DNA of 64,000 nt from Methylocystis heyeri (GTDB taxonomy: Bacteria; Pseudomonadota; Alphaproteobacteria; Rhizobiales; Beijerinckiaceae), in assembly GCF_004802635.2 (NCBI RefSeq), contig NZ_CP046052.1:3673501-3737500 (forward strand), in the 5' to 3' direction. Below the pieces are notes generated by a model. That model did not search any database and was not told where the DNA came from. It saw nothing but the letters and a program-made list of their open reading frames with translations. The position numbers were made by a program, and so were the translations under genes. Below are positions 31,813 to 39,964 of the stretch, one piece after another. Position 1 is the stretch's first letter, and each line of letters starts with the position of its first letter.

Positions 31813-33480
31813 TTATCCGGGCGGAAGCCCGAAGGGAGTGGTCGGCGCTGCGGCAAGATCGCGGCTGGATAGAATCGCGTCCTGGCTGAACACCATGGGC
31901 GGCAAATCCAGCGCCTTCTCGCGGCCGCTCCGTCGCAGCGCGATTACGGGCTGGGCCTCGAGATACTCCCTGATCGCTTCGTGAACCGTAAAAGGAAGCT
32001 CCTGCGCGTCATGCGTCCCGGAGTGCCTGCAAATGACGTCGACCGGTTCGCCGCCGCGCACGCAGCCGGCGATGGTGTAGCGGCGCTCGTCCTCGACTTC
32101 CCGTCCGTCGACCTTCACCGAGACGACGCGGCGACCTCGTTCCGCCAAGGCGTTGAAGGCGATGGCCATGCCGGAGGCTCGCGGCCCCCAGCCGCCGCTC
32201 AGTCTCCAGGGATCCCTGGAAAACACCTGCTCGAGCTCGTTCTCGAGATAGAGGCGCAGCTCTTTACCCGTAATCCATCCCGTCTTCATCCGGGCGTTCA
32301 TAGGCAGGAAATTCCACAAATCCGCCTCGGTCAGCGTATTGGGCGGGACGGGCGGGCCGAAGCGGAAGCCGTTGGAAAATCCGATGTCGGCTTTCGCGGC
32401 CTTGCGTATGGCGTCGGTGATGAGATCGTCGGCGGTGGTCTCCAGCACATCGTAGCGCATCAGAAGGGTTTCCGTTCTTCCGAGCGGCCTGGACATGCGT
32501 TCCCGATAGGGCGCCAGCGATTTGTCGACCAGGGCTTTCACCGCAGGGTCTTCGTCGTAACGTCCTTCCAGAACGGGGATGAGGCGGTAGTCGTGGCGGG
32601 CGACGCCGCCTTCGTCGAGATAGACGTCCAACCGGGCCAGAAAAGATCCGAAGCAGCCGGGTTCGACTATGATGGTCTTGCCTTCGAGAATGGGCCGCAT
32701 GGTGCGCTCATGCGTATGACCGGAAAGAATGACGTCGATTTCCGGCGTCTCGCGCGCGATCTGGCGGGAGATGGAAATGCCGGTATGGGTCACGGCGACG
32801 ACGAGATCCGGCTGCTCGCGGGCGCGAAGCTGCTTGACGAAATCGCGCAACCCCTCCATGCGCGCCGTGTCCATGCCTTGATATTCCGCCGGCGGATGGC
32901 GCTTGCTGGCGCTGATGTCGGTTATTCCGACAAAGGCCACTTTCACGCCGTCGCGCTCCAGCGTGACGGAGGGCGGGAACAGGCGCGCGCCGCTCGCAAT
33001 ATCATGGAAGTTGTAGCAGACGACGGGACAGTTCAGACTGGCCATCGTGCGTTTGAAGCGTTCGGGGCCATAGGCTGGCTCCCAATTGCCGGGAACGAAA
33101 ACGTCGAGACCGAGCGCTTTGAGCGGATCGAGAACTGCTTCTCCCTCGGACCAGGTCGCAGGTCCCGAGCCCTGGAAATCATCGCCGCCGTCCGCAAGAA
33201 AACAAGCTCCGTCGCAACTGGCTCTTTCGCGCTCGATCGCCGTTTTGAGCCGGGCGTAGCCGCCCATCATCTGGATTTCCGGATTGGCCCCGGGCAGATA
33301 TTCCGGGTGGGTTTCGAGCTGGGCGTGCGTGTCGGTGAAGTGCAACAGGGTGACGCGCTTTCCTTTCCACAGGCGCGCCGACGCATTGGTCGCTGCGGCG
33401 AGGCCGGTCGCGGCGGCCCATCCAATGGCGGCGACGCTCGCGGACATCATGAAATTTCGACGGCTCCAGGACTTGCTCAT
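31813..33480 (-). CDS. SoxB-like / 5'-nucleotidase family metallophosphoesterase, Tat-exported
   Basis: Periplasmic two-domain enzyme of the 5'-nucleotidase superfamily, closest in pattern to thiosulfohydrolase SoxB. From ATG 33480 (AGGAGGG upstream) it has 555 residues. The Tat signal is WSRRNFMMSASVAAIGWAAA. Metal motifs are LLHFTDTHAQLETHPEYLPG, DGGDDFQGSGPATWSEG, VPGNWEPAYG (SoxB has HWE at this spot; nucleotidases have GNHE), AVTHTG and SGHTHERTM. The C-terminal nucleotide-binding domain starts near residue 345 (ETTADDLITDAIRKAA). No other sox gene is in the window, so a thiosulfate role is uncertain. It is divergent from a two-component system with a PmrA-type box between them. Confidence 0.72.
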   Translation of the reverse strand: MSKSWSRRNFMMSASVAAIGWAAATGLAAATNASARLWKGKRVTLLHFTDTHAQLETHPEYLPGANPEIQMMGGYARLKTAIERERASCDGACFLADGGDDFQGSGPATWSEGEAVLDPLKALGLDVFVPGNWEPAYGPERFKRTMASLNCPVVCYNFHDIASGARLFPPSVTLERDGVKVAFVGITDISASKRHPPAEYQGMDTARMEGLRDFVKQLRAREQPDLVVAVTHTGISISRQIARETPEIDVILSGHTHERTMRPILEGKTIIVEPGCFGSFLARLDVYLDEGGVARHDYRLIPVLEGRYDEDPAVKALVDKSLAPYRERMSRPLGRTETLLMRYDVLETTADDLITDAIRKAAKADIGFSNGFRFGPPVPPNTLTEADLWNFLPMNARMKTGWITGKELRLYLENELEQVFSRDPWRLSGGWGPRASGMAIAFNALAERGRRVVSVKVDGREVEDERRYTIAGCVRGGEPVDVICRHSGTHDAQELPFTVHEAIREYLEAQPVIALRRSGREKALDLPPMVFSQDAILSSRDLAAAPTTPFGLPPG

Positions 33481-33540
33481 CAATTTTCCCTCCTGCTCTC
33501 GCCTTGCGGCGTTTGCCGGGGGTTGAAATCGGAAGCGCAC

Positions 33541-33557
33541 CTTAAGCCAGCCTTAAG
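33541..33557. promoter_or_regulatory. PmrA/QseB-type box CTTAAG-N5-CTTAAG
   Basis: Two direct copies of CTTAAG spaced 11 bp apart centre to centre (33541-33546, 33552-33557). This matches the established PmrA/QseB recognition pattern of half sites separated by five bases. It lies 61 bp upstream of the SoxB-like start and 46 bp upstream of the response regulator start, so it can serve both divergent promoters and autoregulation. Confidence 0.65.
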
Positions 33558-33602
33558 TCGGGAGGCGTTGTTGCGAGAGGGAAGAACATTGGAGAAGACG
33601 AC

Positions 33603-34265
33603 ATGCGCGTGCTCATCGTCGAAGACGATCCGATCCTCTTGGACGGCCTTGCGATCGGGCTTGGACTCGCCGGCTGCACCGTCGACGCCGTGAGCGGTTG
33701 CGCCGACGCCCGCCTCGCGCTCGAAACCAGCAAATTCGACGTCGTGGTTCTCGACCTCATGTTGCCGGACGGTTCGGGACTCGATCTTTTGAAAGAAAAG
33801 CGAGCCGCCGGAGATTTGACGCCGATCGTCCTTCTGACCGCTCTCGATCGCGTGGCCGATCGCGTGAAAGGACTCGACACCGGCGCCGATGATTATATCG
33901 GCAAGCCCTTCGATCTCGACGAACTGGTGGCGCGCGTTCGCGCCGCCGCGCGGCGCGGAGAAGGCCGGGCGGAGCCGCGCCTCAAATCCGGCGGTCTGGA
34001 GCTCGATCCGGCGCGCCGCTCGGTCACGCTCGACGATCGGCCGGTCAATGTCTCCAGAAGAGAGTTCGCGGTGCTTCTGGCGCTTGCGGAACGACCCGGC
34101 GTCATCAAATCGAAGACCGAGCTCGAGGACCGCCTCTACGGCTGGCAGGAGGAAGTGGAGAGCAACGCCATCGAGGTTCACATCCACAATCTGCGCGCCA
34201 AGATCGGACGCGATGCGATTCAAACTGTGCGGGGGCTCGGCTATCGTTTGAAGGCGGAACGATGA
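33603..34265 (+). CDS. OmpR-family response regulator (PmrA/QseB-like)
   Basis: 220 residues: receiver domain with acidic pocket VEDDP and phosphoacceptor D51 in VVVLDLMLPDGSG, LLTALDRVADRVKGLDTGAD with the switch threonine, and K in YIGKPFDL; then a winged-helix trans-activation domain (residues 125-218, SRREFAVLLALAERPG and VEVHIHNLRAKIG-type recognition helix seen as EVHIHNLRAKIGRDAIQTVR). Best fit is the PmrA/QseB/TctD subgroup, which agrees with the CTTAAG box upstream. Its stop overlaps the kinase start by four bases (ATGA). Likely targets: itself and the divergent SoxB-like gene. Confidence 0.88.
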   Translation: MRVLIVEDDPILLDGLAIGLGLAGCTVDAVSGCADARLALETSKFDVVVLDLMLPDGSGLDLLKEKRAAGDLTPIVLLTALDRVADRVKGLDTGADDYIGKPFDLDELVARVRAAARRGEGRAEPRLKSGGLELDPARRSVTLDDRPVNVSRREFAVLLALAERPGVIKSKTELEDRLYGWQEEVESNAIEVHIHNLRAKIGRDAIQTVRGLGYRLKAER

Positions 34266-35602
34266 ACTCGCTGCGCAAGCGCCTCTTCATCATGCTCGCC
34301 GTCGCGACGAGCCTGATCTGGCTGGGAGCCGCGGGCTGGAGCTACATGCAGACGAAAAAGGAAATCGAGCATGTGCTCGACGCGCGCCTTCAGGAAGCCG
34401 CCCGGATGGTCGCTTCCCTCGTCGCAGACGGCCCGGTCGCGCAATCGCAAGGACCGGTCTCGCCCCCGGTCCTGCAGGAGTCCGCAAGCTATCAGCGCCA
34501 GCTCGCATGTCAGCTGTGGTCCTTCGACGGGAGGCTTCTCGCCCGGTCGAGCGGCGCCCCCGATGTCCATATGAGCGAGCTGCCCTCGGGTTTTTCGGAC
34601 AGCATCGTCAATGGCGAGGTCTGGCGGGTCTACGCCGTCGAAGATCAGGCCAAGGGAATTCGCGTGCTGGTGGGCGACAGGCTCGGCCTGCGCCAGCGGC
34701 TCGTCGCGCATCTGATCGAGGGGCTCCTGATCCCGGCGCTGCTCGTCGTCCCCTTGCTCGGCCTTTTCATCTGGGCCGGCATAGGGCAGGGATTGCGCCC
34801 GCTCTCGAGTCTCGCCGCAAGTCTTCGCAGCAGAGGCGCGGACGACGAGAGCCATGTCGACGGGGCCGCTGCGCCGACCGAGATCAGGCCGATAATCGAC
34901 GCGCTCAACGGACTCTTCTCAAAGCTGGCGACGGCGCGAAAGCATGAACGCGACGTGACCGCCTTTGCGGCGCACGAGCTTCGCACGCCGCTCGCCGGCT
35001 TGAAGACCCAGGCGCAGGTCGCCCTCGCGGCGGCGGACCCCGCCATGAAGGAAGCGGCGCTGCGGCAAATCCTCGTCGCGGTCGATCGAAGCGCGCGCCT
35101 CGTGTTTCAGCTGCTCGCTCTGGCCAAGCTCGACGCCGGACTGGATATGGGGCGCGAGGAAGAGGTGAACGTCCTTGCTTTGATCGAGGAGATCGTCGAG
35201 GCGGCAAAGCCGGCGCAGCGAGAACGCCGCGTCAGCCTGGACCCTCGCCTTCGCGGTCTCGTCATCCGTGCAAACCGCGAGCTCGCCGCTCTCGCCTTGC
35301 GAAACCTGCATGAGAACGCGATGATCTATTCGCCGGAAGACGGCGTAGTGCAGTGGGGATTGGGAGCGGGCGGAACGACGATATTCGTTCGGGACGAAGG
35401 CCCCGGCATTCCCGAAGACGAGTTGCCTTTGGTCACGGATCGCTTTTTTCGCGGCCGCCATAAAAGCGTGTCGGGAAGCGGGTTGGGCCTCGCCATCGTC
35501 GCGCTGGCGCTCGGGCGCATGGGCGCGGTTCTGCACTTGCGCAACAGGCTGGACGGCCCGGGGCTTCTGGCGGAAGTCCGCTTTGCGCACGCATCGAGAT
35601 AG
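34262..35602 (+). CDS. Sensor histidine kinase (QseC/PmrB-like)
   Basis: 446-residue membrane sensor. Two helices (residues 8-27 and about 152-175) bracket a ~125-residue periplasmic domain. Phosphoacceptor H238 is in FAAHELRTPLAGLKTQAQ, the N box in LALRNLHENAMIYSPEDG, and G boxes in VRDEGPGIPEDELP and GSGLGLAIVALAL. The translational overlap with the regulator makes them a pair. The periplasmic domain is a QseC/TctE-like N-terminal sensor type by layout; the signal is unknown. The stop is followed by a palindromic repeat before convergent hemH. Confidence 0.88.
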   Translation: MNSLRKRLFIMLAVATSLIWLGAAGWSYMQTKKEIEHVLDARLQEAARMVASLVADGPVAQSQGPVSPPVLQESASYQRQLACQLWSFDGRLLARSSGAPDVHMSELPSGFSDSIVNGEVWRVYAVEDQAKGIRVLVGDRLGLRQRLVAHLIEGLLIPALLVVPLLGLFIWAGIGQGLRPLSSLAASLRSRGADDESHVDGAAAPTEIRPIIDALNGLFSKLATARKHERDVTAFAAHELRTPLAGLKTQAQVALAAADPAMKEAALRQILVAVDRSARLVFQLLALAKLDAGLDMGREEEVNVLALIEEIVEAAKPAQRERRVSLDPRLRGLVIRANRELAALALRNLHENAMIYSPEDGVVQWGLGAGGTTIFVRDEGPGIPEDELPLVTDRFFRGRHKSVSGSGLGLAIVALALGRMGAVLHLRNRLDGPGLLAEVRFAHASR

Positions 35603-35661
35603 CGCGCGTCGGCTACAAGTTCGAACGCGCACAGCTTTCTGAAAACATCTTCCTTGGTCGA

Positions 35662-35711
35662 GGATGTTCTCATCCAAAAACCGCTTCGCACTTTTTGGGA
35701 ACTTGCTCTAA
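35662..35711. repeat. Dispersed palindromic intergenic repeat, copy 2
   Basis: Same element as 10346-10397, about three-quarters identical: GATGTTCTCATCCAAAAACC ... CACTTTTTGGGAACTTGCTC. Its end TTGCTCTAAA carries the hemH stop codon (minus strand), as copy 1 does for hpnA. It separates the convergent kinase and hemH genes. Confidence 0.72.
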
Positions 35712-36712
35712 ATCCAGCCGGCGAGCTCGCGCCGCGCCAGCGACGCCAGCAGCCGCATTCCCGCCTCGCTGTCGTTGAGGCAGGAAAGCCTCGCGAATTT
35801 CTCCCCTCCCGCCGCCAGAAACTCATCGCGTATTTCGACGCCGAGCTCTTCGATGGTTTCGAGACAATCGGCGGAAAAGCCGGGCGCCAGGATCGCAAGC
35901 CGCTTCACGCCTTCTTTCGCGAGCGTGCGCGCCTTCTCGGAAGTATAGGGCTCGATCCATTTCGCGCGTCCGAAGCGCGACTGGAACGAAAGCTGCAAGC
36001 GCTTCTCGTCCATGCCCATCGCCGCGCGCAGGAGACGCACCGTCTCTTCGCACTGAGATTCATAGGGATCGCCCCTGTCGATCTGGAACTGGGGCAGGCC
36101 ATGGAATGAAGCCAGCACGACTTCCGGTTCGAAATCGAGAAGGCCGAGATGCTCGCGCAGGCTTTCGGCCAGCGCCTCGATATAGGCAGGGTCGTCGAAA
36201 TAGGGCGGCGAGAAACGCAAAGTCGGCTGGCGGCGCATTCCGGCCAGGACGCGGGCGATGGCGTCGAAGGCGGTCGCCGTGGTCGAGGCGGCGTATTGCG
36301 GATAAAGCGGCAGGATCAGGATGCGCTCGCAGCCCTTGGCCATGAGCGCCTCGACGCCCTCGGCGAGCGCCGGCTCGCCATAGCGCATGGCGTAGTCGAC
36401 ATGGATCGCGGCCTCGCCCAGCGCGCCCGCGCCGGCGAGAGCGCCGAGCTTTTCCGCCTGCAGCCTCGTATAGGCCTTGAGCGGGCTCTCGTTCGTCTCC
36501 TTTACCCAGATATGTTCATAGCCCTTGGCGGATTTCGCCGGCCGCGTGTTGAGGATGACGCCATGGAGCAGGGGCAGCCAGAGGAGGCGCGGAATCTCGA
36601 CGACGCGAGGGTCCGAAAGAAACTCCGCGAGATAGCGCCGCACCGAAGGCGCGTCGGGAGCTTCCGGCGTTCCGAGATTGACCAGCAGGACGCCGACGGG
36701 CCTGCCCGTCAT
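35708..36712 (-). CDS. hemH: Ferrochelatase
   Basis: Inserts Fe2+ into protoporphyrin IX, the last step of protoheme synthesis. 334 residues, the normal size. VGVLLVNLGTPEAPDAPSVR is the N-terminal family motif, LPLYPQYAASTTATAFD the conserved loop, VVLASFHGLPQFQIDRGDPY contains the catalytic histidine, and FQSRFGRAKWIEPYTSE plus LAILAPGFSADCLETIEELG complete the signature. ATG 36712 overlaps the panB stop by four bases. Supplying heme next to panB is a chance-like but stable operon arrangement; the ccm operon elsewhere in the window needs this product. Confidence 0.95.
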   Translation of the reverse strand: MTGRPVGVLLVNLGTPEAPDAPSVRRYLAEFLSDPRVVEIPRLLWLPLLHGVILNTRPAKSAKGYEHIWVKETNESPLKAYTRLQAEKLGALAGAGALGEAAIHVDYAMRYGEPALAEGVEALMAKGCERILILPLYPQYAASTTATAFDAIARVLAGMRRQPTLRFSPPYFDDPAYIEALAESLREHLGLLDFEPEVVLASFHGLPQFQIDRGDPYESQCEETVRLLRAAMGMDEKRLQLSFQSRFGRAKWIEPYTSEKARTLAKEGVKRLAILAPGFSADCLETIEELGVEIRDEFLAAGGEKFARLSCLNDSEAGMRLLASLARRELAGWI

Positions 36713-37524
36713 GGCGCGTCGCCGCGCAGAAAGGCCGCATATTCGTCCTCGGCCATATGGAAACCATGCTCTTCGCGCGGAAAGGCGCCGGCGCGCACGT
36801 CGCGGACATAGGCGGCCACGGCGTCGCCGAGCGCCTTTCCGATCGCGCCGTAACGATGATTGTGCTTGAATTCTCGCTCGGTGATCCCGGCGAGGTCGTT
36901 GACCACCAGCACCTGGCCGTCATTGTCGGCGCCTGCCCCGATGCCGATGGTCGGCGCAGCGATGTCGCGGGAGATGCGCTCGGCGAGTTCAGACGGCACA
37001 AGCTCCAGAACGATGAAATCCTGGCCTGCGGCGTCGAGGGCGGCGGCGTCTTCGAGCAGCTTGCGGGCGGCCTCCGCCGTCTTGCCCTGGCGGCGTTTTT
37101 CGAGCTGATGCTGCGATTCGAGCCCGATATGGCAGCAGACGTCGAAGCCGGCGGTTTTGAGCGCCCGCACCAGCTCGGGCTGCGCGCCCTCGAATTTGAT
37201 GCAATCGGCGCCCGCTCCGGTCAGGACTTTGGCGTTCGCCAGCGCCTGTTCGGACGTGTCGTAGGTGGCGTAGGGGAGGTCGCCGATAATGTAAATATCG
37301 GGAGCGCCGCGCCGCACGGCGGCGATGTGATGGGCCATGTCGGCAAGCGTCACTTCGCGCTCATGGCCATAGCCCAGTACATTCACGCCGACGCTGTCTC
37401 CGACGAGAATGATGTCTACGCCCGCGGCGGCCTCTAACCGGGCCGTCGGCGCGTCATAGGCCGTCAGCACGACGATTTTCTCGCCGCGCCGTTTCATATC
37501 GGCGAAATCCGAGGCTGATTTCAT
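36709..37524 (-). CDS. panB: 3-methyl-2-oxobutanoate hydroxymethyltransferase
   Basis: Ketopantoate hydroxymethyltransferase, first committed step of pantothenate/CoA synthesis, using methylene-tetrahydrofolate. 271 residues from ATG 37524, the typical size. EKIVVLTAYDAPTARLEAAA, VDIILVGDSVGVNVLGYGH (metal-binding aspartate), FDVCCHIGLESQHQL and PTIGIGAGADNDGQVLVVND are family motifs. The frame extends upstream to 37620, but the ATG at 37524 overlaps the stop of a small lipoprotein gene (ATGA), which fixes the start. hemH follows with another four-base overlap. Confidence 0.94.
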   Translation of the reverse strand: MKSASDFADMKRRGEKIVVLTAYDAPTARLEAAAGVDIILVGDSVGVNVLGYGHEREVTLADMAHHIAAVRRGAPDIYIIGDLPYATYDTSEQALANAKVLTGAGADCIKFEGAQPELVRALKTAGFDVCCHIGLESQHQLEKRRQGKTAEAARKLLEDAAALDAAGQDFIVLELVPSELAERISRDIAAPTIGIGAGADNDGQVLVVNDLAGITEREFKHNHRYGAIGKALGDAVAAYVRDVRAGAFPREEHGFHMAEDEYAAFLRGDAP

Positions 37525-37661
37525 CGCTGCGTATTGTCGGCGCAGGTCTTCGGCGCGCCGGGAAGCTGGATTTCCTGCCATCCCCCGGTGCATTTGTCGC
37601 AGCCGGAAAGTAGCGCGCAAGCCCCCAGAAGCAATGCCAGGATCCCGATTCTGCGCTTCAT
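37521..37661 (-). CDS. Small lipoprotein (46 aa) overlapping panB
   Basis: Short frame starting at ATG 37661 and reading MKRRIGILALLLGACALLSG before C21. The stretch is a clean lipoprotein signal peptide with lipobox LSGC. The mature part has two further cysteines (DKCTGGW, PKTCADN) that may form a disulfide, and ends at a TGA that overlaps the panB ATG by four bases. Too short for most gene callers. It would be processed by Lgt/LspA and anchored in the membrane. Function unknown, no relation to pantothenate obvious. Confidence 0.65.
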   Translation of the reverse strand: MKRRIGILALLLGACALLSGCDKCTGGWQEIQLPGAPKTCADNTQR

Positions 37662-37763
37662 GCCGCGGCCTCGTCTAGAGTTCGCCGCCGAGGGCCGGCG
37701 ACGGCGCGCAACATAAAGGCGGGAGCCTCGCCGGGCAAGATTTCAGGCGAAGCGTCCTGTTTT

Positions 37764-38003
37764 CTACCCTTCGACCCAATCGGCGCGCCAGTCCGGCAGG
37801 GTGGAGACCTGTTTCGAGCCGCAGGCGGGGCAGACGAAGCTACGCTTCTTTTCGATTTCGGGGAGAGGGGTCGCGGGGTCCAGCGAGAGCGTCTCGAAAT
37901 CTATCGGGGTGGACTGCTGGCACAGGGGGTTGGAACAGGTGACGAAGAAACCTGGAACGCCCTGCGACTGGAGGGAGGCGATGGTGGGGGGCGCGATAGC
38001 CAT
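37764..38003 (-). CDS. Small zinc-ribbon-like protein (79 aa)
   Basis: 79 residues with four cysteines in two pairs: VTCSNPLCQQS (CxxxxC, residues 22-30) and FVCPACGSKQV (CxxC, residues 57-64), likely one structural zinc. The rest is polar, with no signal peptide. ATG 38003 is a clear start. It stands alone between panB and a plus-strand gene. No family name recalled; probably a conserved hypothetical. The cysteine spacing suggests nucleic acid or protein binding. Confidence 0.6.
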   Translation of the reverse strand: MAIAPPTIASLQSQGVPGFFVTCSNPLCQQSTPIDFETLSLDPATPLPEIEKKRSFVCPACGSKQVSTLPDWRADWVEG

Positions 38004-38267
38004 GGAATAACCTGTTTACTCGCGGGTTAAGCCCACGGGTAAGGAAGCAAGAGCCGGGCCACCAATTTCGCGAGATTTGCGGTTCTTCGCAGCGCGCCTC
38101 GATCCGGCCCCAAACCGCCAATGATTCGTTAAGCTTCTCGGGCGGCGCCCGATCGCGTGGCTGGCGCCCGGGCAGGCGGCGCCCAAGTTTTAGGCATACC
38201 GAAGTTTATTTGGTTTCCAGTGATTTTCCGGCATGCTGGCGTGGTTTTTTCGCAAGAGTCGAATTCC

Positions 38268-38819
38268 ATGACCAAAAGCGAATTCGGCCTCGCCGACCAG
38301 TTCTTGCCGCGTCGCCAGTTCCGCGAAAGGCACGAAGCCTTGGTCGCCGCGCCGCCCTCGGCGATCCTGGCGGTCGTTCCGGGCCTCTCCGCGGCCGACG
38401 ATCCGGTCATCCGCTCGTTGATCGCGATCCGCGAGGCCCCGGCGCGATGGATGGGCCAGGCGCCCACGCAGCCTTTCGGCCTGCATCGCTTTACATTGCT
38501 GGGCCAAAACGAAAGAGAGATCAGCTTCGGCCTCTGCGGCCGCTTCTGGCGCGCCGATTACGGGCTTTTCCCCATTCCCGACGGCGCAAGCTTTATCGGC
38601 TTTGCACAGCCCGGCGTCCCCAAATTGCTGATGTCTTTTGCGGTTCAGGACATTGGCGGCGACGCGAGCCGCCTCGCAACCGAGACCCGGGTCTTTTGTC
38701 CCGACCGGCGCGCCCTTTTCGCTTTCGCGCCCTATTGGTTCGCCATCCGCGCGGGAAGCGGGCTGATCCGCCGCCGCATGCTCGAGGCCATCGCCCGCCG
38801 CGCGGCGATGATCGGGTGA
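38268..38819 (+). CDS. DUF2867-like protein of unknown function
   Basis: 183 residues from ATG 38268 (the frame reaches 38157, but MTKSEFGLADQFLPRRQFRE is the sensible N-terminus). Features: FGLCGRFWRADYGLFPIPDG in the middle, and a C-terminal FAFAPYWFAIRAGSGLIRRR followed by MLEAIARRAAMIG, a pattern I associate with DUF2867 proteins (SRPBCC-like). No signal peptide or membrane helix. It precedes the rpsF leader on the same strand. Tentative family. Confidence 0.5.
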   Translation: MTKSEFGLADQFLPRRQFRERHEALVAAPPSAILAVVPGLSAADDPVIRSLIAIREAPARWMGQAPTQPFGLHRFTLLGQNEREISFGLCGRFWRADYGLFPIPDGASFIGFAQPGVPKLLMSFAVQDIGGDASRLATETRVFCPDRRALFAFAPYWFAIRAGSGLIRRRMLEAIARRAAMIG

Positions 38820-39127
38820 AGGACGGAACCGTGCTATGTGGGCGGCCTACCCCCCCTGCTGCCCCTCGATGGGAAGGCAAGCGCCCTTCGCCCGAGCGGC
38901 GCAGGCGATCCTTTATCTTGCATCCCGGCCAAATAGCGCTATAACGCGCGCTTCGCGACGCCTCGGCCGGGGGCTGAACGGAAGCTCTTGGCTTTGCCTG
39001 GAGAGGGCTCCAACCCGTCTTCCCGTGTTCCCGCCTTCGAACCTCCCTCGTCGAGCCTTTCCGTAAAGGCTCGAAGGGCTCCGCGCCGGGGCGGGATGCG
39101 AATATTTTGCCAGAAAGGCTGAGAAAA
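38820..39127 (+). promoter_or_regulatory. rpsF promoter and leader with hairpin
   Basis: 308 bp without a gene. Promoter: TTGCAT (38918-38923), 16-bp spacer, TATAAC (38940-38945). The ~175-nt leader contains a perfect 10-bp hairpin at 39051-39074 (TCGAGCCTTT / AAAGGCTCGA, loop CCGT). Leaders that bind the S6-S18 complex precede rpsF in many bacteria. This hairpin is a candidate, though I could not match the conserved motif with certainty. Confidence 0.5.
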
Positions 39128-39568
39128 ATGGCTCTCTACGAGCACATCTACCTCGCCCGTCAGGACATCTCGCCCCAGCAGGTGGAGACCATGACCGGCC
39201 AGTTCAAGAATATCGTGACCTCCCTCGGGGGCACTGTCGGCAAGGTCGAATATTGGGGCGTCAAGTCCCTCGCCTACCGCATCAAGAAGAACCGCAAGGC
39301 GCATTTCACCCTGCTCAACATCGACGCCCCTCCGGCGGCGATCGCCGAGCTGGAGCGCCAGGAGCGCATCAACGAAGACGTGCTGCGCATCCTGACCCTG
39401 CGCGTCGAAGAGCTCGAGGAAGGCCCGTCGGCCCAGCTGCGCAAGCGTGACGACGATGGCGAACGCGGCGGCGAGCGCGGCGACCGCCGGCCCCCGCGCG
39501 GCGACCGCCCCGAGCGCCGCCCCCGTCGTGAAGAAGGCCCGAGGGCCGAAGGAGAGGCGATCCAATGA
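39128..39568 (+). CDS. rpsF: 30S ribosomal protein S6
   Basis: Ribosomal protein bS6, which binds 16S rRNA as a heterodimer with S18. 146 residues from ATG 39128 ([18 protein letters not shown]); upstream MPERLRK would not be normal. Core domain to about residue 95 ([40 protein letters not shown]), followed by a ~50-residue charged, Arg/Gly/Glu-rich tail seen in alphaproteobacteria. ATGA overlap with rpsR. Confidence 0.96.
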   Translation: MALYEHIYLARQDISPQQVETMTGQFKNIVTSLGGTVGKVEYWGVKSLAYRIKKNRKAHFTLLNIDAPPAAIAELERQERINEDVLRILTLRVEELEEGPSAQLRKRDDDGERGGERGDRRPPRGDRPERRPRREEGPRAEGEAIQ

Positions 39569-39810
39569 CCACTGCCGCTGCGGCTCCGCGCCGTCCGTTC
39601 TTCCGCCGTCGCAAGTCCTGCCCCTTCACCGGCGCCAACGCCCCGAAGATCGACTACAAGGACACGCGTCTGCTGTCGCGCTACATCTCCGAGCGCGGCA
39701 AGATCGTTCCCTCGCGCATCACGGCCGTTTCGGCCAAGAAGCAGCGCGAACTGGCCCAGGCCATCAAGCGCGCCCGCTTCCTCGGCCTGCTGCCCTACGT
39801 GATCCGTTAA
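39565..39810 (+). CDS. rpsR: 30S ribosomal protein S18
   Basis: Ribosomal protein bS18, 81 residues, partner of S6. [20 protein letters not shown] and [20 protein letters not shown] are conserved. The start overlaps the rpsF stop by four bases. A strong terminator follows 30 bases downstream. rplI, which usually follows, is absent here. Confidence 0.97.
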   Translation: MTTAAAAPRRPFFRRRKSCPFTGANAPKIDYKDTRLLSRYISERGKIVPSRITAVSAKKQRELAQAIKRARFLGLLPYVIR

Positions 39811-39838
39811 AAAAAGCAGCGCCGTTTTTGGCATTTTG

Positions 39839-39869
39839 CAGCCGCGCCTCCAGCGCGGCTGTTTTTTTT
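39839..39869 (+). terminator. Rho-independent terminator after rpsF-rpsR
   Basis: Hairpin AGCCGCGC-CTCCA-GCGCGGCT followed by GTTTTTTTT at 39840-39869, 30 bp after the rpsR stop. Textbook intrinsic terminator, showing that the operon ends here and does not continue into rplI. Confidence 0.85.
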
Positions 39870-39964
39870 GTGGCGCATTTACATAGGGCCGCGCGCTCTT
39901 GGCGATTGCGTCAGCCCGTCGACGCCCTATGATAAGCCCTATCAAACTGGCAAAAGAGCTTCCC

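Noticed and set aside
31795..31984. Plus-strand continuation frames after the YfhO-like gene
   Set aside because: They overlap the C-terminus of the SoxB-like gene on the minus strand and have no domain.
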